Assembly: GCA_900696615.1 (NCBI GenBank)
Contig: CAADGS010000024.1
Location: forward strand, 1 to 33,045
Direction of reading: 5' to 3'
Source: an uncultured beta proteobacterium
GTDB lineage: Bacteria > Pseudomonadota > Gammaproteobacteria > Burkholderiales > Nitrosomonadaceae
DNA length: 33,045 nucleotides
Position 1 is the stretch's first letter, and the number at the start of each line of letters is the position of its first letter. The notes under the pieces were generated by a model. The model was given only the letters and a program-made list of their open reading frames with translations. It searched no databases and was not told the origin of the DNA. Positions 25,401 through 33,045 of this stretch are shown here, piece after piece. A program made the translations under genes and the position numbers.

Positions 25401-25797
25401 CGAATACGGCAACAACCTCCTAATATCAGCAAGAATATTTTCCACGCATTCATCTCTACAATCACCCTTATATTTAAAATCCACCTTCCACACTCAACCA
25501 GGTTTAATTGATGTGGATAGAGATGATCAGAATCCGTCGTACTCAGCAGGCCCTTAGATACATACAACCGGTTGATATTAATATAAAACATTAAATTAGA
25601 AATTGGCCGTCACAGTAGATAAGCAATTAATAAAAATTTTTCTTAACATTTCTTATCAGAAAAAATTACAAACATAAACAAAAGCACTACAAAGAAAATC
25701 AATTATTATTCAGTTTGATGGTAGCATTTATTGATACTGACCGAGCATCCACAAGATTTGAAGCATTGGTTTATTTTTTTATGAGTGAGTAACGACA
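25401..25797. other. AT-rich intergenic DNA before the heparinase-like gene
   Basis: No ribosome-site-supported gene, terminator or repeat is seen. It holds the start of transcription for the polysaccharide gene that follows, but no convincing -35/-10 pair stands out. Confidence 0.4.
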
Positions 25798-27645
25798 ATG
25801 AGCCTGGCGGAATTGCTTTACCGGATAGGGAGATACCTCTCGTTGCTGGGAATGTGGATCAAAATGCAAATTGGTTATGGCTTGCCATTCCATAAAAAGC
25901 AGGATCCTACATGCTATGTCTTTTGCCACAGTAATCAATCATGCCTTCCGGATCTTCCTTGGTGCCATGCAGCGATTCCAAGGATTCCATCTTATTCATT
26001 TCCGGCAACTTCCAACAACCATTTCTATTGGCATGAAGAACCCAGTACCAAACAGTTGTGGCCAGTGAAATTTTTTGCACGCATTCGTTTTTCGTCAGGC
26101 AATCCAATTGGCGATATCCAACTTGCTTGGCATCGATCGCGCTTACAAGATTTGGTCACGTTAGGTTTAGCCGCCAATCTAACAAATAATCCCCATACTC
26201 AGCATCAACTCACGCAACAAATCGAGGTAACTTTACAGTCATGGCTCGATGGCAATCCCTGGCTATTTGGAATACATTATATTTCCACCATGGAATGCGC
26301 ATTGCGGTTAATCAGTATTTGCCATACATTCGATTTGATCAGAAACAACCAAGTCAGTACACAAGCTTGGCAAAATCTCGTATATCTTGTTCACAGCCAT
26401 GCTTATTTTATACGACGCAGACTTTGCCTGTACTCGTATGCAGGAAACCATACAATCGGAGAGTGCGCAGGACTCATTTATGCGGCTGTACTTTTTCCCG
26501 AATTGCCAAATGCCGAGGAATGGTTGCTGATTGGTTTACACCATATGGAGCAGGAAGCAAGCATTCAGATTCTCGATGATGGTGGCAATCGCGAGCAATC
26601 ATTTCGTTATCTCGCTATGATCGTTGATCTATGTGGACTTATAACAGCGCTTTTAAAACATCATAATCGGCGTGTACCCAATGGAATTGAACAAGCTTGG
26701 AAGCGAGGAGGCGAATTTTTACAAGCATTTGCCTCTTCGCCCGATTACTTGCCTACTGTTGGCGATAGCGACGATGGTTACGCATTGTCGCCTTACCTCA
26801 AGCTATCCTGGAGACATAATAAGAAAATTGTTCAGACGGCGGAACACCCGCTGCAAGTTTTCAACCCATCGGGCTATTCAAGAATAGTGGGCGCAACCAG
26901 TCATGGCATTATGCGATTTAGTCATGGCAAACTTGGCATTGCATCTGGATTTGGACACGGGCACGCTGATGCATTATCGGTTTGCTGGGACATTGACGGT
27001 CAACCCATACTGGTTGATCCAGGAACTTACCTATACGATAAAGAACCGCACTTTAGACACTATTTTCGCGGCACATCCGCACACAATACCGTTGCAGTCG
27101 ATGGTCGCGATCAGGCATTGCAAAATTATAAAACCTCATTCGGTTGGCTACAGCCCTATACCGCAAATCTAGTATGGCATCAGCATAATTTTAACGGCAG
27201 GATTGTACTGCTAGCTAACCACAACGGCTATTCGGATATCGAAATACTCCATTGGCGGGCACTAATCTATGATCACACAATTGGTTGGATTGTCTGGGAT
27301 CGTATTGAAGGTAAAAGCAAACATCATCTTGCCATGCACTGGCATATCGATGCACCGCTTGATTTGCTAGCGCAAAAAATCTTTATCCGGGGGAAAAATA
27401 ACCCTTGGTCTATCCAATTTACAGGAGGAAGTCCAACGCTATATCACGGCAATGAAGATCTTCCTCTCGGATGGATTGCTAGAAAGTATGGATTTCGAGA
27501 AGCAATTAACACGATAAAAATAGAGACGGAAGCCCACCTACCTCATGAATTCCTGACTATCGTAAGTTTAATCCATGTGAACGCTAAGGGATTTTCAATA
27601 AACGATGAGTTGATTACCGTACTTCGGCAAAAATGCACGCAGTAA
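25798..27645 (+). CDS. heparinase II/III-family protein (probable exopolysaccharide lyase)
   Basis: This 615-residue protein has an N-terminal alpha/alpha toroid with NNHFYWHEE and LAWHRSRLQDLVTLG, a middle YAGNHTIGECAG that carries the conserved Asn-His of the family, and a C-terminal beta-sandwich. The catalytic-domain signature is GHGHADALS near residue 386, followed by LVDPGTYLY and FRGTSAHNTVAVDG. Members cleave acidic polysaccharides by beta-elimination; many bacterial ones sit in exopolysaccharide gene clusters. No signal peptide is seen, though residues 1-25 could be a membrane anchor. It ends nine bases before the stop of the oppositely oriented wecB-like gene. ATG 25798 is weakly supported by GAG upstream. 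Confidence 0.85.
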   Translation: MSLAELLYRIGRYLSLLGMWIKMQIGYGLPFHKKQDPTCYVFCHSNQSCLPDLPWCHAAIPRIPSYSFPATSNNHFYWHEEPSTKQLWPVKFFARIRFSSGNPIGDIQLAWHRSRLQDLVTLGLAANLTNNPHTQHQLTQQIEVTLQSWLDGNPWLFGIHYISTMECALRLISICHTFDLIRNNQVSTQAWQNLVYLVHSHAYFIRRRLCLYSYAGNHTIGECAGLIYAAVLFPELPNAEEWLLIGLHHMEQEASIQILDDGGNREQSFRYLAMIVDLCGLITALLKHHNRRVPNGIEQAWKRGGEFLQAFASSPDYLPTVGDSDDGYALSPYLKLSWRHNKKIVQTAEHPLQVFNPSGYSRIVGATSHGIMRFSHGKLGIASGFGHGHADALSVCWDIDGQPILVDPGTYLYDKEPHFRHYFRGTSAHNTVAVDGRDQALQNYKTSFGWLQPYTANLVWHQHNFNGRIVLLANHNGYSDIEILHWRALIYDHTIGWIVWDRIEGKSKHHLAMHWHIDAPLDLLAQKIFIRGKNNPWSIQFTGGSPTLYHGNEDLPLGWIARKYGFREAINTIKIETEAHLPHEFLTIVSLIHVNAKGFSINDELITVLRQKCTQ

Positions 27646-27654
27646 GCTGACTAG

Positions 27655-28710
27655 TCAGCTATCTCCACTCGGAAAATACTCTCTCAGAATCTGCACAATA
27701 CGTCTACCCGCCCCATGCTCACCATAGACTGGTGGAAACTTTTGTTTGCGATAACGCTTCTGAAGAGATACCTTTTCGCAAATGACGCTTGGAGAAAATC
27801 CAGTTAAAACATTCGCACCAACAGCAATTGTTTCCGGTCGTTCAGTATTTTCCCTTACTGTGACACAAGGCACGCCAAAAATATATGCTTCTTCCTGAAT
27901 TGTGCCACTGTCCGTAATGATGACTTCCGCAAATTTTTCATATGAAAGTGAAGTAAGGGGATCGACTGGATCAATTACTGTGATACGTGACAAAAGATCC
28001 TGACTTAAGCCGTGATTCTTGATGGCCGACCACGTGCGGGGGTGCATGGGAAAAATCATCGCATCAAATTCGTCGGCCAACGCATTCAGTGCTGTAAAGA
28101 CACTCGTCATTCTGTGGTGATTCTCGGTAAATTCTTTGCGATGTAACGTTACATAAGCATAATTATCCGTACGCAATTTAATCAATGCATCCGAAAAATC
28201 CTGAATTAAATCGACAGTGGTATTGCCGACATTAAAAATCTGCCCACGCAAATCAGGTATTTTCTTTAAATAATCAACCTGATGTTGCGTATAAGCGAAA
28301 AGATAGTGCGCCGCACTATCGACCATAATCCGATTGCGCTCTTCATACATGCGATTATCAAAAGAACGTAAACCAGCTTCGACATGTGCCAATTCAACAT
28401 CAGAATAAATTGCGGCAAGTGCACCGACTAGCGAAGCAGCAGTATCACCGTTAACAAGAATCAAATCTATTTTATATACATGAATCAGTCTACAAACCCA
28501 ATCGATTGCTGCACCAATACTGTAAACATAAGGAAAAATAAAATCCGGTTCATACCCCATTCTGTTAAATATTACGTCACGCAATAACGGGTCCTGATGC
28601 TGGTTCGTGTGCAACACAACAAAATCAATGGATGCCTCACGAAGTGCTTGGACGATGGCATAGTTTTTCATAACCTCGGGCCGCGTGCCGAGGACAATTC
28701 CTACTTTCAC
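27655..28710 (-). CDS. wecB: UDP-N-acetylglucosamine 2-epimerase-like protein
   Basis: This 351-residue GT-B-fold non-hydrolysing UDP-sugar 2-epimerase would turn UDP-GlcNAc into UDP-ManNAc for surface polysaccharides. The motifs are GTRPE (8-12), NGDT, HVEAGLRS, EERNR (for EEINR), LHRKE (for HRREN) and DSGTIQEEA (for DSGGIQEEA), with RENTERPE following. The acid and histidine residues of the active site are kept, but several neighbours differ from the standard, and the protein is about 20 residues shorter than E. coli WecB. A related UDP-sugar could be the substrate. The ATG overlaps the stop of the SGNH gene (ATGA), so the two are translationally coupled. Confidence 0.82.
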   Translation of the reverse strand: MKVGIVLGTRPEVMKNYAIVQALREASIDFVVLHTNQHQDPLLRDVIFNRMGYEPDFIFPYVYSIGAAIDWVCRLIHVYKIDLILVNGDTAASLVGALAAIYSDVELAHVEAGLRSFDNRMYEERNRIMVDSAAHYLFAYTQHQVDYLKKIPDLRGQIFNVGNTTVDLIQDFSDALIKLRTDNYAYVTLHRKEFTENHHRMTSVFTALNALADEFDAMIFPMHPRTWSAIKNHGLSQDLLSRITVIDPVDPLTSLSYEKFAEVIITDSGTIQEEAYIFGVPCVTVRENTERPETIAVGANVLTGFSPSVICEKVSLQKRYRKQKFPPVYGEHGAGRRIVQILREYFPSGDS

Positions 28711-29270
28711 CGCTCGAGAATGGCGATAGAAAATGATTCAGCCACCAGGCGATTTCCTTGCTCGTTGAAATGAACAGGATCAACATAGCAAGCACGGTTC
28801 AAGTCATTGATGGGCACCCACACCGTACTCTTACTCTCGGCGCAAAGCGCTTTGATCACATTGTTATATTGATCGCGTAGTTCAACAGTGTTTTTGCAGA
28901 AAAAAATATGACCATCAGGATAAATAGGCGGGATCTCTCCGCAGAAAATAGCTTTGTATCGTTTAATTAACAGCGTTCGTAAAATCTGCCGGTAATACTC
29001 TTCAAAAAGTTCGATTGGCGTTTCATTACCAACATCATTGGTGCCAATCAACACACAAGCTTGATAAGTATCACCGATCGTCTCGATGTCTTGATTGAGT
29101 AGAAACCATAAATCGCGCGCCGTATAACCATTCACACTACGATTAATGGCACGCCATTGGTAAGGCGTTCGCGCAGTCAATATTTGCGCAAGGTATAAAG
29201 GATAACAACCATAAGTGCGAGCGCCAAAAGTTTGGCTATCACCTATGCAAAGTAAGTTCTGGTAATGCAT
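28707..29270 (-). CDS. SGNH/GDSL-type hydrolase
   Basis: This 187-residue SGNH hydrolase has block I GDSQ (Ser12, where GDSL is usual), block II with Gly48 (SVNGYTA), block III GTND (76-79) and block V DPVHFNEQGN with Asp164 and His167. It is cytoplasmic by lack of a signal peptide. Such enzymes are often O-acetylesterases or deacetylases of surface sugars. Being the first gene of a coupled pair with a UDP-GlcNAc 2-epimerase-like gene, it probably modifies a precursor of the same polysaccharide. The start has an AT-rich AAAAGAT leader rather than a strong ribosome site. Confidence 0.82.
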   Translation of the reverse strand: MHYQNLLCIGDSQTFGARTYGCYPLYLAQILTARTPYQWRAINRSVNGYTARDLWFLLNQDIETIGDTYQACVLIGTNDVGNETPIELFEEYYRQILRTLLIKRYKAIFCGEIPPIYPDGHIFFCKNTVELRDQYNNVIKALCAESKSTVWVPINDLNRACYVDPVHFNEQGNRLVAESFSIAILER

Positions 29271-29872
29271 ATCATCTTTTTCTTTTTTTATTTGTTACAG
29301 CCAGTATTGTAAAAACTGCGGGGCTTTATACAAGCAAAAAGTCTGTCGAATTAAGGCTAATCAACTATGTCAATCATAATGGTTTGTATCAATTTAGTTT
29401 CTAAGCCTGACTAAATTTTTCAGTAATAATCTATAAATTCATATAAATAGCTCTCTGAATTTGAAGTCAGGAAGCCATTTTATCTGATTCCTTCAAGCTA
29501 CGGTATCAAACATTCATTAAAAATATCATTAATACAGTACGTTATTTAATCAACTCAAACAAATATTGCTTTTCCGGCATTTGTATAAAAGTTACACAAA
29601 TTATAATTACGTTTTTACAACATCGTGCACTCGCTAAGAGTAAATCAACGATATTAGTTGGCAAATTGTCAAGTTACTTGTAGAGCTTGATTGTGGACTA
29701 AATTCCAATGCTAACTCTAGATCGATCCAGCTAACCTAGGACGATTCGATAGATTTTTTGATGAAGATAGAATGTATTGGAATTTGCTAAAGTCGCTGCA
29801 GATAATCTAACTGAAAATAGAAATAGCGATTTAAAATTAAACAGAAAGATTACGCACAAATCAAAAATTATC
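29271..29872. other. AT-rich intergenic DNA with a spaced inverted repeat
   Basis: No ribosome-site-supported gene was found in this 600-base stretch. AAATTCCAAT (29700-29709) and ATTGGAATTT (29776-29785) are perfect inverted 10-base arms 66 bases apart, which could be the ends of a tiny decayed element. The promoter of the SGNH gene must lie near 29271-29400. Confidence 0.4.
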
Positions 29873-29959
29873 TTATTTATTAAAAAATTTCTGAGCGATA
29901 AGAAACCCTGCAACTAAAGCAATCACAGAATAAAAAGTAATTTCTATTAAATCTGACAT
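29873..29959 (-). CDS. possible 28-residue single-span membrane protein
   Basis: An ATG at 29959 opens a short frame starting MSDLIEITFYSVIALVAGF and ending KFFNK. About 18 consecutive residues are hydrophobic, a clear membrane span with a basic C-terminus. It lies 39 bases downstream of tRNA-Leu on the same strand and could be transcribed with it. The ribosome site is weak. Small membrane proteins of this size are real in many bacteria, but this one is only a candidate. Confidence 0.35.
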   Translation of the reverse strand: MSDLIEITFYSVIALVAGFLIAQKFFNK

Positions 29960-29998
29960 CGGTAAAATATCTCGTTGATATTACGATTAAGAAAATCG

Positions 29999-30088
29999 TG
30001 GTGCCCGGGGCCGGAGTCGAACCGGCATGGGCGGTTTAAGCCCGAGGGATTTTAAGTCCCTTGTGTCTACCTATTTCACCACCCGGGC
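29999..30088 (-). tRNA. tRNA-Leu (anticodon UAA)
   Basis: The minus strand reads a full class II tRNA with acceptor arms GCCCGGG / CCCGGGC, discriminator A and an encoded CCA (29999-30001). The anticodon stem AGGGA / TCCCT holds the loop CTTAAAA, giving UAA. There is a long variable arm (CGGGCTTAAACCGCCC) and a normal T arm GCCGG TTCGACT CCGGC. A six-pair hairpin (29983-29999) follows directly. It lies between AT-rich DNA and the divergent DUF4139 gene. Confidence 0.96.
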
Positions 30089-30147
30089 ACTCGAAACTGT
30101 CTACAAGCGGTATTTCTGCTGTTGGCAGGTACTGAAGTGCAGGCGGC

Positions 30148-30153
30148 ATTATA
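30148..30153 (-). promoter_or_regulatory. promoter -10 box of tRNA-Leu
   Basis: A perfect TATAAT on the minus strand is followed by a G+C-rich discriminator GCCGCC, as in stringently controlled tRNA and rRNA promoters. The -35 is weak (ATTAAA at 17 bases). The predicted leader to the tRNA is about 53 bases. Confidence 0.5.
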
Positions 30154-30221
30154 ACCTGAAAGCAAGACATTTTAATATGGCTTATTATTAGCTAATCGTA
30201 CATTGAGTGAGAAAATTAATC

Positions 30222-31721
30222 ATGATGACCGGAATCGGATTTTCAGTGATGTTGAAACATCTGAAAAATAACTATAATCGCCGCAAAAATCCCATAATGG
30301 CCACCCTGCTACTGATCTTGTTGACCATTGCAACCGGTTCACTTGCAGGGTCAATTGAGGAGAAAGTATCAACAGCGCAAGACCAAAAAAGCATCGCCAT
30401 CACCATTTACAATGAAAATCTGACCCTGATTAAGGATATACGCAATGTCATGCTGGATAAGGGCGCTAATCGATTGGCCTGGCGCGATGTATCGGCTCAG
30501 ATTCGTTCAGAGACAGCGATTTTACGTAACCTTACGGCACCCGGAAAATTCCAATTACTCGAACAAAATTTCGATTTTGATTTTCTGACACCGAAGAAAC
30601 TTTTAGAGAAATATATAGGCAAGGAAATCAAAGTTATTCGAATGAATCCAGCAACGGGTATCGAAACAAGCGAGACTGCGACAGTACTGACTACTAATGA
30701 AGGTATCATTCTGCAATTCGATAATCGAATTGAAACAGGCACTCCAGGACGACTGGTATTTCCTGGTATGCCAAAAGATTTGCGCGACAAGCCTACTTTA
30801 CTGATCTCGCTATTGAACTCACCACAGGGCGTCCATGATTTGGAACTTTCTTATCTGACAGAAGGCTTATCGTGGCGCGCTGATTATGTTGTTGCACTGA
30901 ATGAAATAAATCATAAGCTCGACATCAATAGTTTTGCCACACTGACCAATCAAAGTGGCATGACTTATCAAAATGTAAAGCTGCATTTGGTCGCAGGCGA
31001 CATTCATCGTATTCAACCTGTACATCACATTCACCAAAAAATGATGGCATTTTCGGCAGAAACTGCCGATGTGGCGCAATTGAAACAGGAATCGTTGTTT
31101 GAGTACCATCTCTATACTTTGCCTAACCCTACTACACTTGCAGAGAATCAAACTAAGCAAGTTGCGCTCATGTCTGCAACAAATATTCCTTTTAACAAAG
31201 AATATGTACTAGAGGGTGCAGATTACTATTATTCATCGAGACAAGATCCGATTAACCAGCGAGACAAAGTCAATGTGTTTATCAATTTTCGTAATACAGG
31301 TGAAGGTCTTGGCATTCCTCTACCAAAAGGCGTCATTCGTGTTTACAAAAAAGATTTACAAGGCGAGAGTCAATATATTGGCGAAGATCACATCGATCAT
31401 TCAGTCAGTAACGCTTCGATCCGTCTTCGATTAGGGAATATATTTGATATCACAGCTGATAAAATCCAAACCGATTTCCAGCAGCTCGCAGGTACGATGC
31501 AACATGGCAGTATTTTTGAAAGCGCTTATCAGATCACGCTAAGAAATTCAAAAAAAGAAGCTACCGTCGTTCAAGTCCGAGAACCTTTACCAGGCGATTG
31601 GAATATTATTTCAGAATCTTTACCGCACACAAAACTAAAAGCTGGGCTAGTCGAATGGAAAGTACCCGTAGCTGCCAATAATGAAGCCAAGCTTATCTAT
31701 CGGGTTCGTGTTAAATATTAA
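30222..31721 (+). CDS. DUF4139 domain-containing protein
   Basis: This protein of 499 residues from ATG 30222 (a GTG at 30207 and an ATG at 30297 are alternatives) has a hydrophobic export segment LLLILLTIATGSLAG, then the DUF4139 fold. The N-terminal part begins with IAITIYNENLTLIKDIR, a typical opening. The middle part SYLTEGLSWRADYVVALN and the C-terminal beta-rich domain (PLPKGVIRVYKKD, later VREPLPGDWNI) are characteristic. The family is exported or periplasmic with no settled function. It is divergent from tRNA-Leu and stands alone. The start is uncertain: none of the three candidates has a strong ribosome site. Confidence 0.8.
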   Translation: MMTGIGFSVMLKHLKNNYNRRKNPIMATLLLILLTIATGSLAGSIEEKVSTAQDQKSIAITIYNENLTLIKDIRNVMLDKGANRLAWRDVSAQIRSETAILRNLTAPGKFQLLEQNFDFDFLTPKKLLEKYIGKEIKVIRMNPATGIETSETATVLTTNEGIILQFDNRIETGTPGRLVFPGMPKDLRDKPTLLISLLNSPQGVHDLELSYLTEGLSWRADYVVALNEINHKLDINSFATLTNQSGMTYQNVKLHLVAGDIHRIQPVHHIHQKMMAFSAETADVAQLKQESLFEYHLYTLPNPTTLAENQTKQVALMSATNIPFNKEYVLEGADYYYSSRQDPINQRDKVNVFINFRNTGEGLGIPLPKGVIRVYKKDLQGESQYIGEDHIDHSVSNASIRLRLGNIFDITADKIQTDFQQLAGTMQHGSIFESAYQITLRNSKKEATVVQVREPLPGDWNIISESLPHTKLKAGLVEWKVPVAANNEAKLIYRVRVKY

Positions 31722-31770
31722 TATAAAGAGTCCGTTGAATTTACAAGCAAGCATATTCTGGCTTTTATCG

Positions 31771-31923
31771 CTATTTTTCTGTTAGATATAACATTGCACA
31801 AACAAATGAAGCAAGGAGTCCTAATAATATGTAGACAAGCACTGCTTCTTTGCCTGTTAACACAAAATATCCATAGAGGACTATAGAAAAAACTAAAGAA
31901 CCAATCATGATAAATTTTTTCAT
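31771..31923 (-). CDS. small two-helix membrane protein
   Basis: ATG 31923, with AAAGG eight bases upstream, opens a 50-residue frame. It begins MKKFIMIGSLVFSIVLYG and ends LYLTEK. There are two hydrophobic stretches (residues 4-22 and 27-46) joined by TGKEA. Both ends are charged, as expected for a hairpin-like membrane protein. I do not recognise a family. The larger overlapping minus frame (31718-31963) has an unlikely composition and is rejected in its favour. The rest of 31722-32115 shows nothing else. Confidence 0.5.
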   Translation of the reverse strand: MKKFIMIGSLVFSIVLYGYFVLTGKEAVLVYILLGLLASFVCAMLYLTEK

Positions 31924-32115
31924 AATCTGAACCTTTTTTCAGCAAGTTAAATTCATCTTTCATACTCAGTGCGCTAACTCAGCGATTAGCCGAAGTGACA
32001 TAATCTAGCGCAAAGATGAGTGACAATAAAACTGTCGGCTTGAATATCGGAATCTGATCGAACAACACACTTCGTAAAATTGGGTGACCGTCAATCAAGC
32101 CGCAACTACTACAAA

Positions 32116-32655
32116 TTAATGATGCCAAGGAGCGATATCACCCTCAGTCACCAGTCTATGCTTGCTGATATTGTGGTCATCAAATTCAGCCTGTTCAAGC
32201 GCATTGAGTTGAAAAGCTCCAGATGCGACATAAATCTTCACATACCCCTCTGCGACCGCCACATTTGCACAACCATCTTTGTTCATACGAATACTAAAAC
32301 GCGTCCCGATATCTCTGATGACCACGTTGCCCACTTTGACCTCAAGTGTATTGCCAGCATTCGAATTAATGTCAAAATATGCCCCTCCTTTAAACAGCTC
32401 AACTTGCAACGGCTGACTATCTTTTATTGCAACCGAACTGCCAGCATCAATGGCTAAATCAATGCCTGAAACAATGGAAGTCATTAAAGGCTCTGTTTTT
32501 GTTTCATAAAATCTTATACTTTGAGGTTTAGAAAAATACCACGTAAGCAAACCTAGTATCACACAAAAGCCCATAATAGCGGAGTGCAACAAGAAACGAC
32601 GCCAACTAAAAGCAAATTTAAAAGGCTGTATAACGGGTGGCTCAGGTTTCTGCAT
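32116..32655 (-). CDS. FecR-like protein lacking the usual cytoplasmic domain
   Basis: This 179-residue protein has a short basic N-terminus, a membrane helix at about 25-42, and a periplasmic part like the FecR domain: AIDAGSSVAIKDSQPLQVELFKGGAYFDI, then IRDIGTRFSIRM and VAVAEGYVKIYV (each part read separately). FecR proteins sense the outer-membrane transporter and control a FecI sigma factor. The normal N-terminal region of about 85 residues, which contacts the sigma factor, is reduced to 24. No FecI-type sigma gene is next to it; a transposase gene lies beyond. It may be a stand-alone FecR-domain protein or a remnant. The start at 32655 has no strong ribosome site. Confidence 0.6.
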   Translation of the reverse strand: MQKPEPPVIQPFKFAFSWRRFLLHSAIMGFCVILGLLTWYFSKPQSIRFYETKTEPLMTSIVSGIDLAIDAGSSVAIKDSQPLQVELFKGGAYFDINSNAGNTLEVKVGNVVIRDIGTRFSIRMNKDGCANVAVAEGYVKIYVASGAFQLNALEQAEFDDHNISKHRLVTEGDIAPWHH

Positions 32656-32753
32656 GTTAGGTACAGTAAAAATTCAAATTTTAAATTATATCCCGAGCCC
32701 TTTGCAAAATCCTGTAAGCCTACAAAAAATCTGTACATTGAAAATAAGCCGAA

Positions 32754-32817
32754 TTGTAGTAGTTCAGACTGAATATTGTCTGGCATTTTGTAATTCATTA
32801 TTTGTAGTAGTTCAGAC
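32754..32817. repeat. 16-bp direct repeat, 48-bp period
   Basis: TTGTAGTAGTTCAGAC occurs exactly at 32754-32769 and 32802-32817. Because the period is a multiple of three, both copies read SELLQ on the minus strand in one frame. The second copy may be the left end of the insertion sequence that starts here, or the pair may be a regulatory site upstream of the FecR-like gene. Confidence 0.6.
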
Positions 32818-32891
32818 ATAAGCGTCCAGCCTCACCATCAAAAAACCGGAAATCACTCCGATATCTTCGGCTATTTTCAGGAGGATAGTCC

Positions 32892-32963
32892 ATGACATTA
32901 CAGGAACGTCAGGAGCAACTGAGTTATGCTGAATTTCATGGAGTCCGAAGTTTCATAAAATGA
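32892..32963 (+). CDS. possible 23-residue leader frame before the transposase
   Basis: ATG 32892 is preceded by AGGAGG (spacing about eight) and reads MTLQERQEQLSYAEFHG and a few more residues to a stop. No homology is recognised. It may be a leader peptide of the insertion sequence or a chance frame. Confidence 0.25.
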   Translation: MTLQERQEQLSYAEFHGVRSFIK

Positions 32964-32985
32964 AGACATGAAATGGAGGATGAAG

Positions 32986-33045
32986 ATGGAATTACCCCGC
33001 ACCCAATATAGTCAGGAATTTCGGAAGGGATCAGTTAAGTTTTTA
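32986..33045 (+). CDS. IS3-type transposase OrfA, partial (continues beyond the window)
   Basis: ATG 32986 follows GGAGGATGAAG. The first 20 codons read MELPRTQYSQEFRKGSVKFL, matching the helix-turn-helix opening of IS3/IS911-type OrfA proteins ((K/R)-RRY--EFK--AV-L). Only the start is in the window, so the length and the OrfB gene cannot be seen. A left terminal repeat was not identified with certainty; the direct-repeat copy at 32802 is a candidate. The ribosome site is strong. Confidence 0.7.
   Translation, partial: MELPRTQYSQEFRKGSVKFL

Noticed and set aside
31718..31963. 81-codon minus-strand frame
   Set aside because: Overlapping frame 31771-31923 has a better ribosome site and a credible two-helix membrane protein; this one does not.
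32559..32819. 86-codon minus-strand frame spanning the direct repeats
   Set aside because: It overlaps the FecR-like gene and its repeated SELLQ comes from the DNA repeat; no family is recognised.
1..33045. CRISPR array, rRNA genes, prophage genes, replication origin
   Set aside because: I saw no regularly spaced repeats, rRNA, phage structural genes or DnaA-box cluster on either strand.

Overview
The window looks like the chromosome of an ammonia-oxidising betaproteobacterium of the Nitrosomonas type. The decisive genes are nitrosocyanin (20142-20552), whose four copper ligands fall at the positions known for the Nitrosomonas europaea protein, and cytochrome P460 (20817-21413). The moderate-to-low G+C, the AT-rich intergenic DNA and the gloB / methyltransferase / rnhA / dnaQ gene order, which partly matches E. 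coli, fit this. I could not run database searches; all assignments come from reading motifs and the sequence itself.

Layout. (a) 1-1448, minus strand: an alpha/beta hydrolase (cut by the window edge) and an M14 metallopeptidase with overlapping stop and start. (b) 1665-5822, plus strand: a probable membrane-lipid remodelling locus with a PlcP-like metallophosphoesterase, a patatin phospholipase, a MurG/UGT-like glycosyltransferase and a diacylglycerol-kinase-like protein. An 11-bp-phased Pho-box array followed by a -10 element lies in front of the glycosyltransferase. A short remnant that looks like the 5' end of a methylthioadenosine phosphorylase gene sits inside the locus. (c) 5836-7662: an FtsH protease. 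(d) 8028-10846: a sigma-54-dependent activator with a cysteine-rich sensor domain, divergent from a beta-carbonic-anhydrase-family gene and an FmdB zinc-ribbon gene, with a very good -24/-12 promoter between them. (e) 11111-16206: a FadL-type porin, a large PAS-GGDEF-EAL protein and a family 25 glycosyltransferase. (f) 16207-16842: a gene-poor stretch with what appears to be a decayed IS5-type transposase.

(g) 16843-19960: a small hypothetical gene, dnaQ, rnhA, a methyltransferase overlapping rnhA by 98 bases, and divergent gloB. (h) 20002-22155: nitrosocyanin and cytochrome P460, converging and each with a recognisable sigma-70 promoter, then a rhodanese. (i) 22406-25400: an APC-family permease and an EAL-HDOD protein with a long dyad in its leader. 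(j) 25798-29270: a polysaccharide module of heparinase II/III-like protein, UDP-GlcNAc 2-epimerase-like protein and SGNH hydrolase. (k) 29271-33045: AT-rich DNA, tRNA-Leu(UAA), two very small predicted membrane proteins, a DUF4139 protein, a FecR-like protein without the usual N-terminal domain, and the start of an IS3-type transposase at the right edge.

The best candidates for something new are the Pho-linked lipid locus, the sigma-54 / cysteine-sensor / carbonic-anhydrase-FmdB module, and the side-by-side nitrosocyanin and cytochrome P460 genes with a dyad over the nitrosocyanin promoter.
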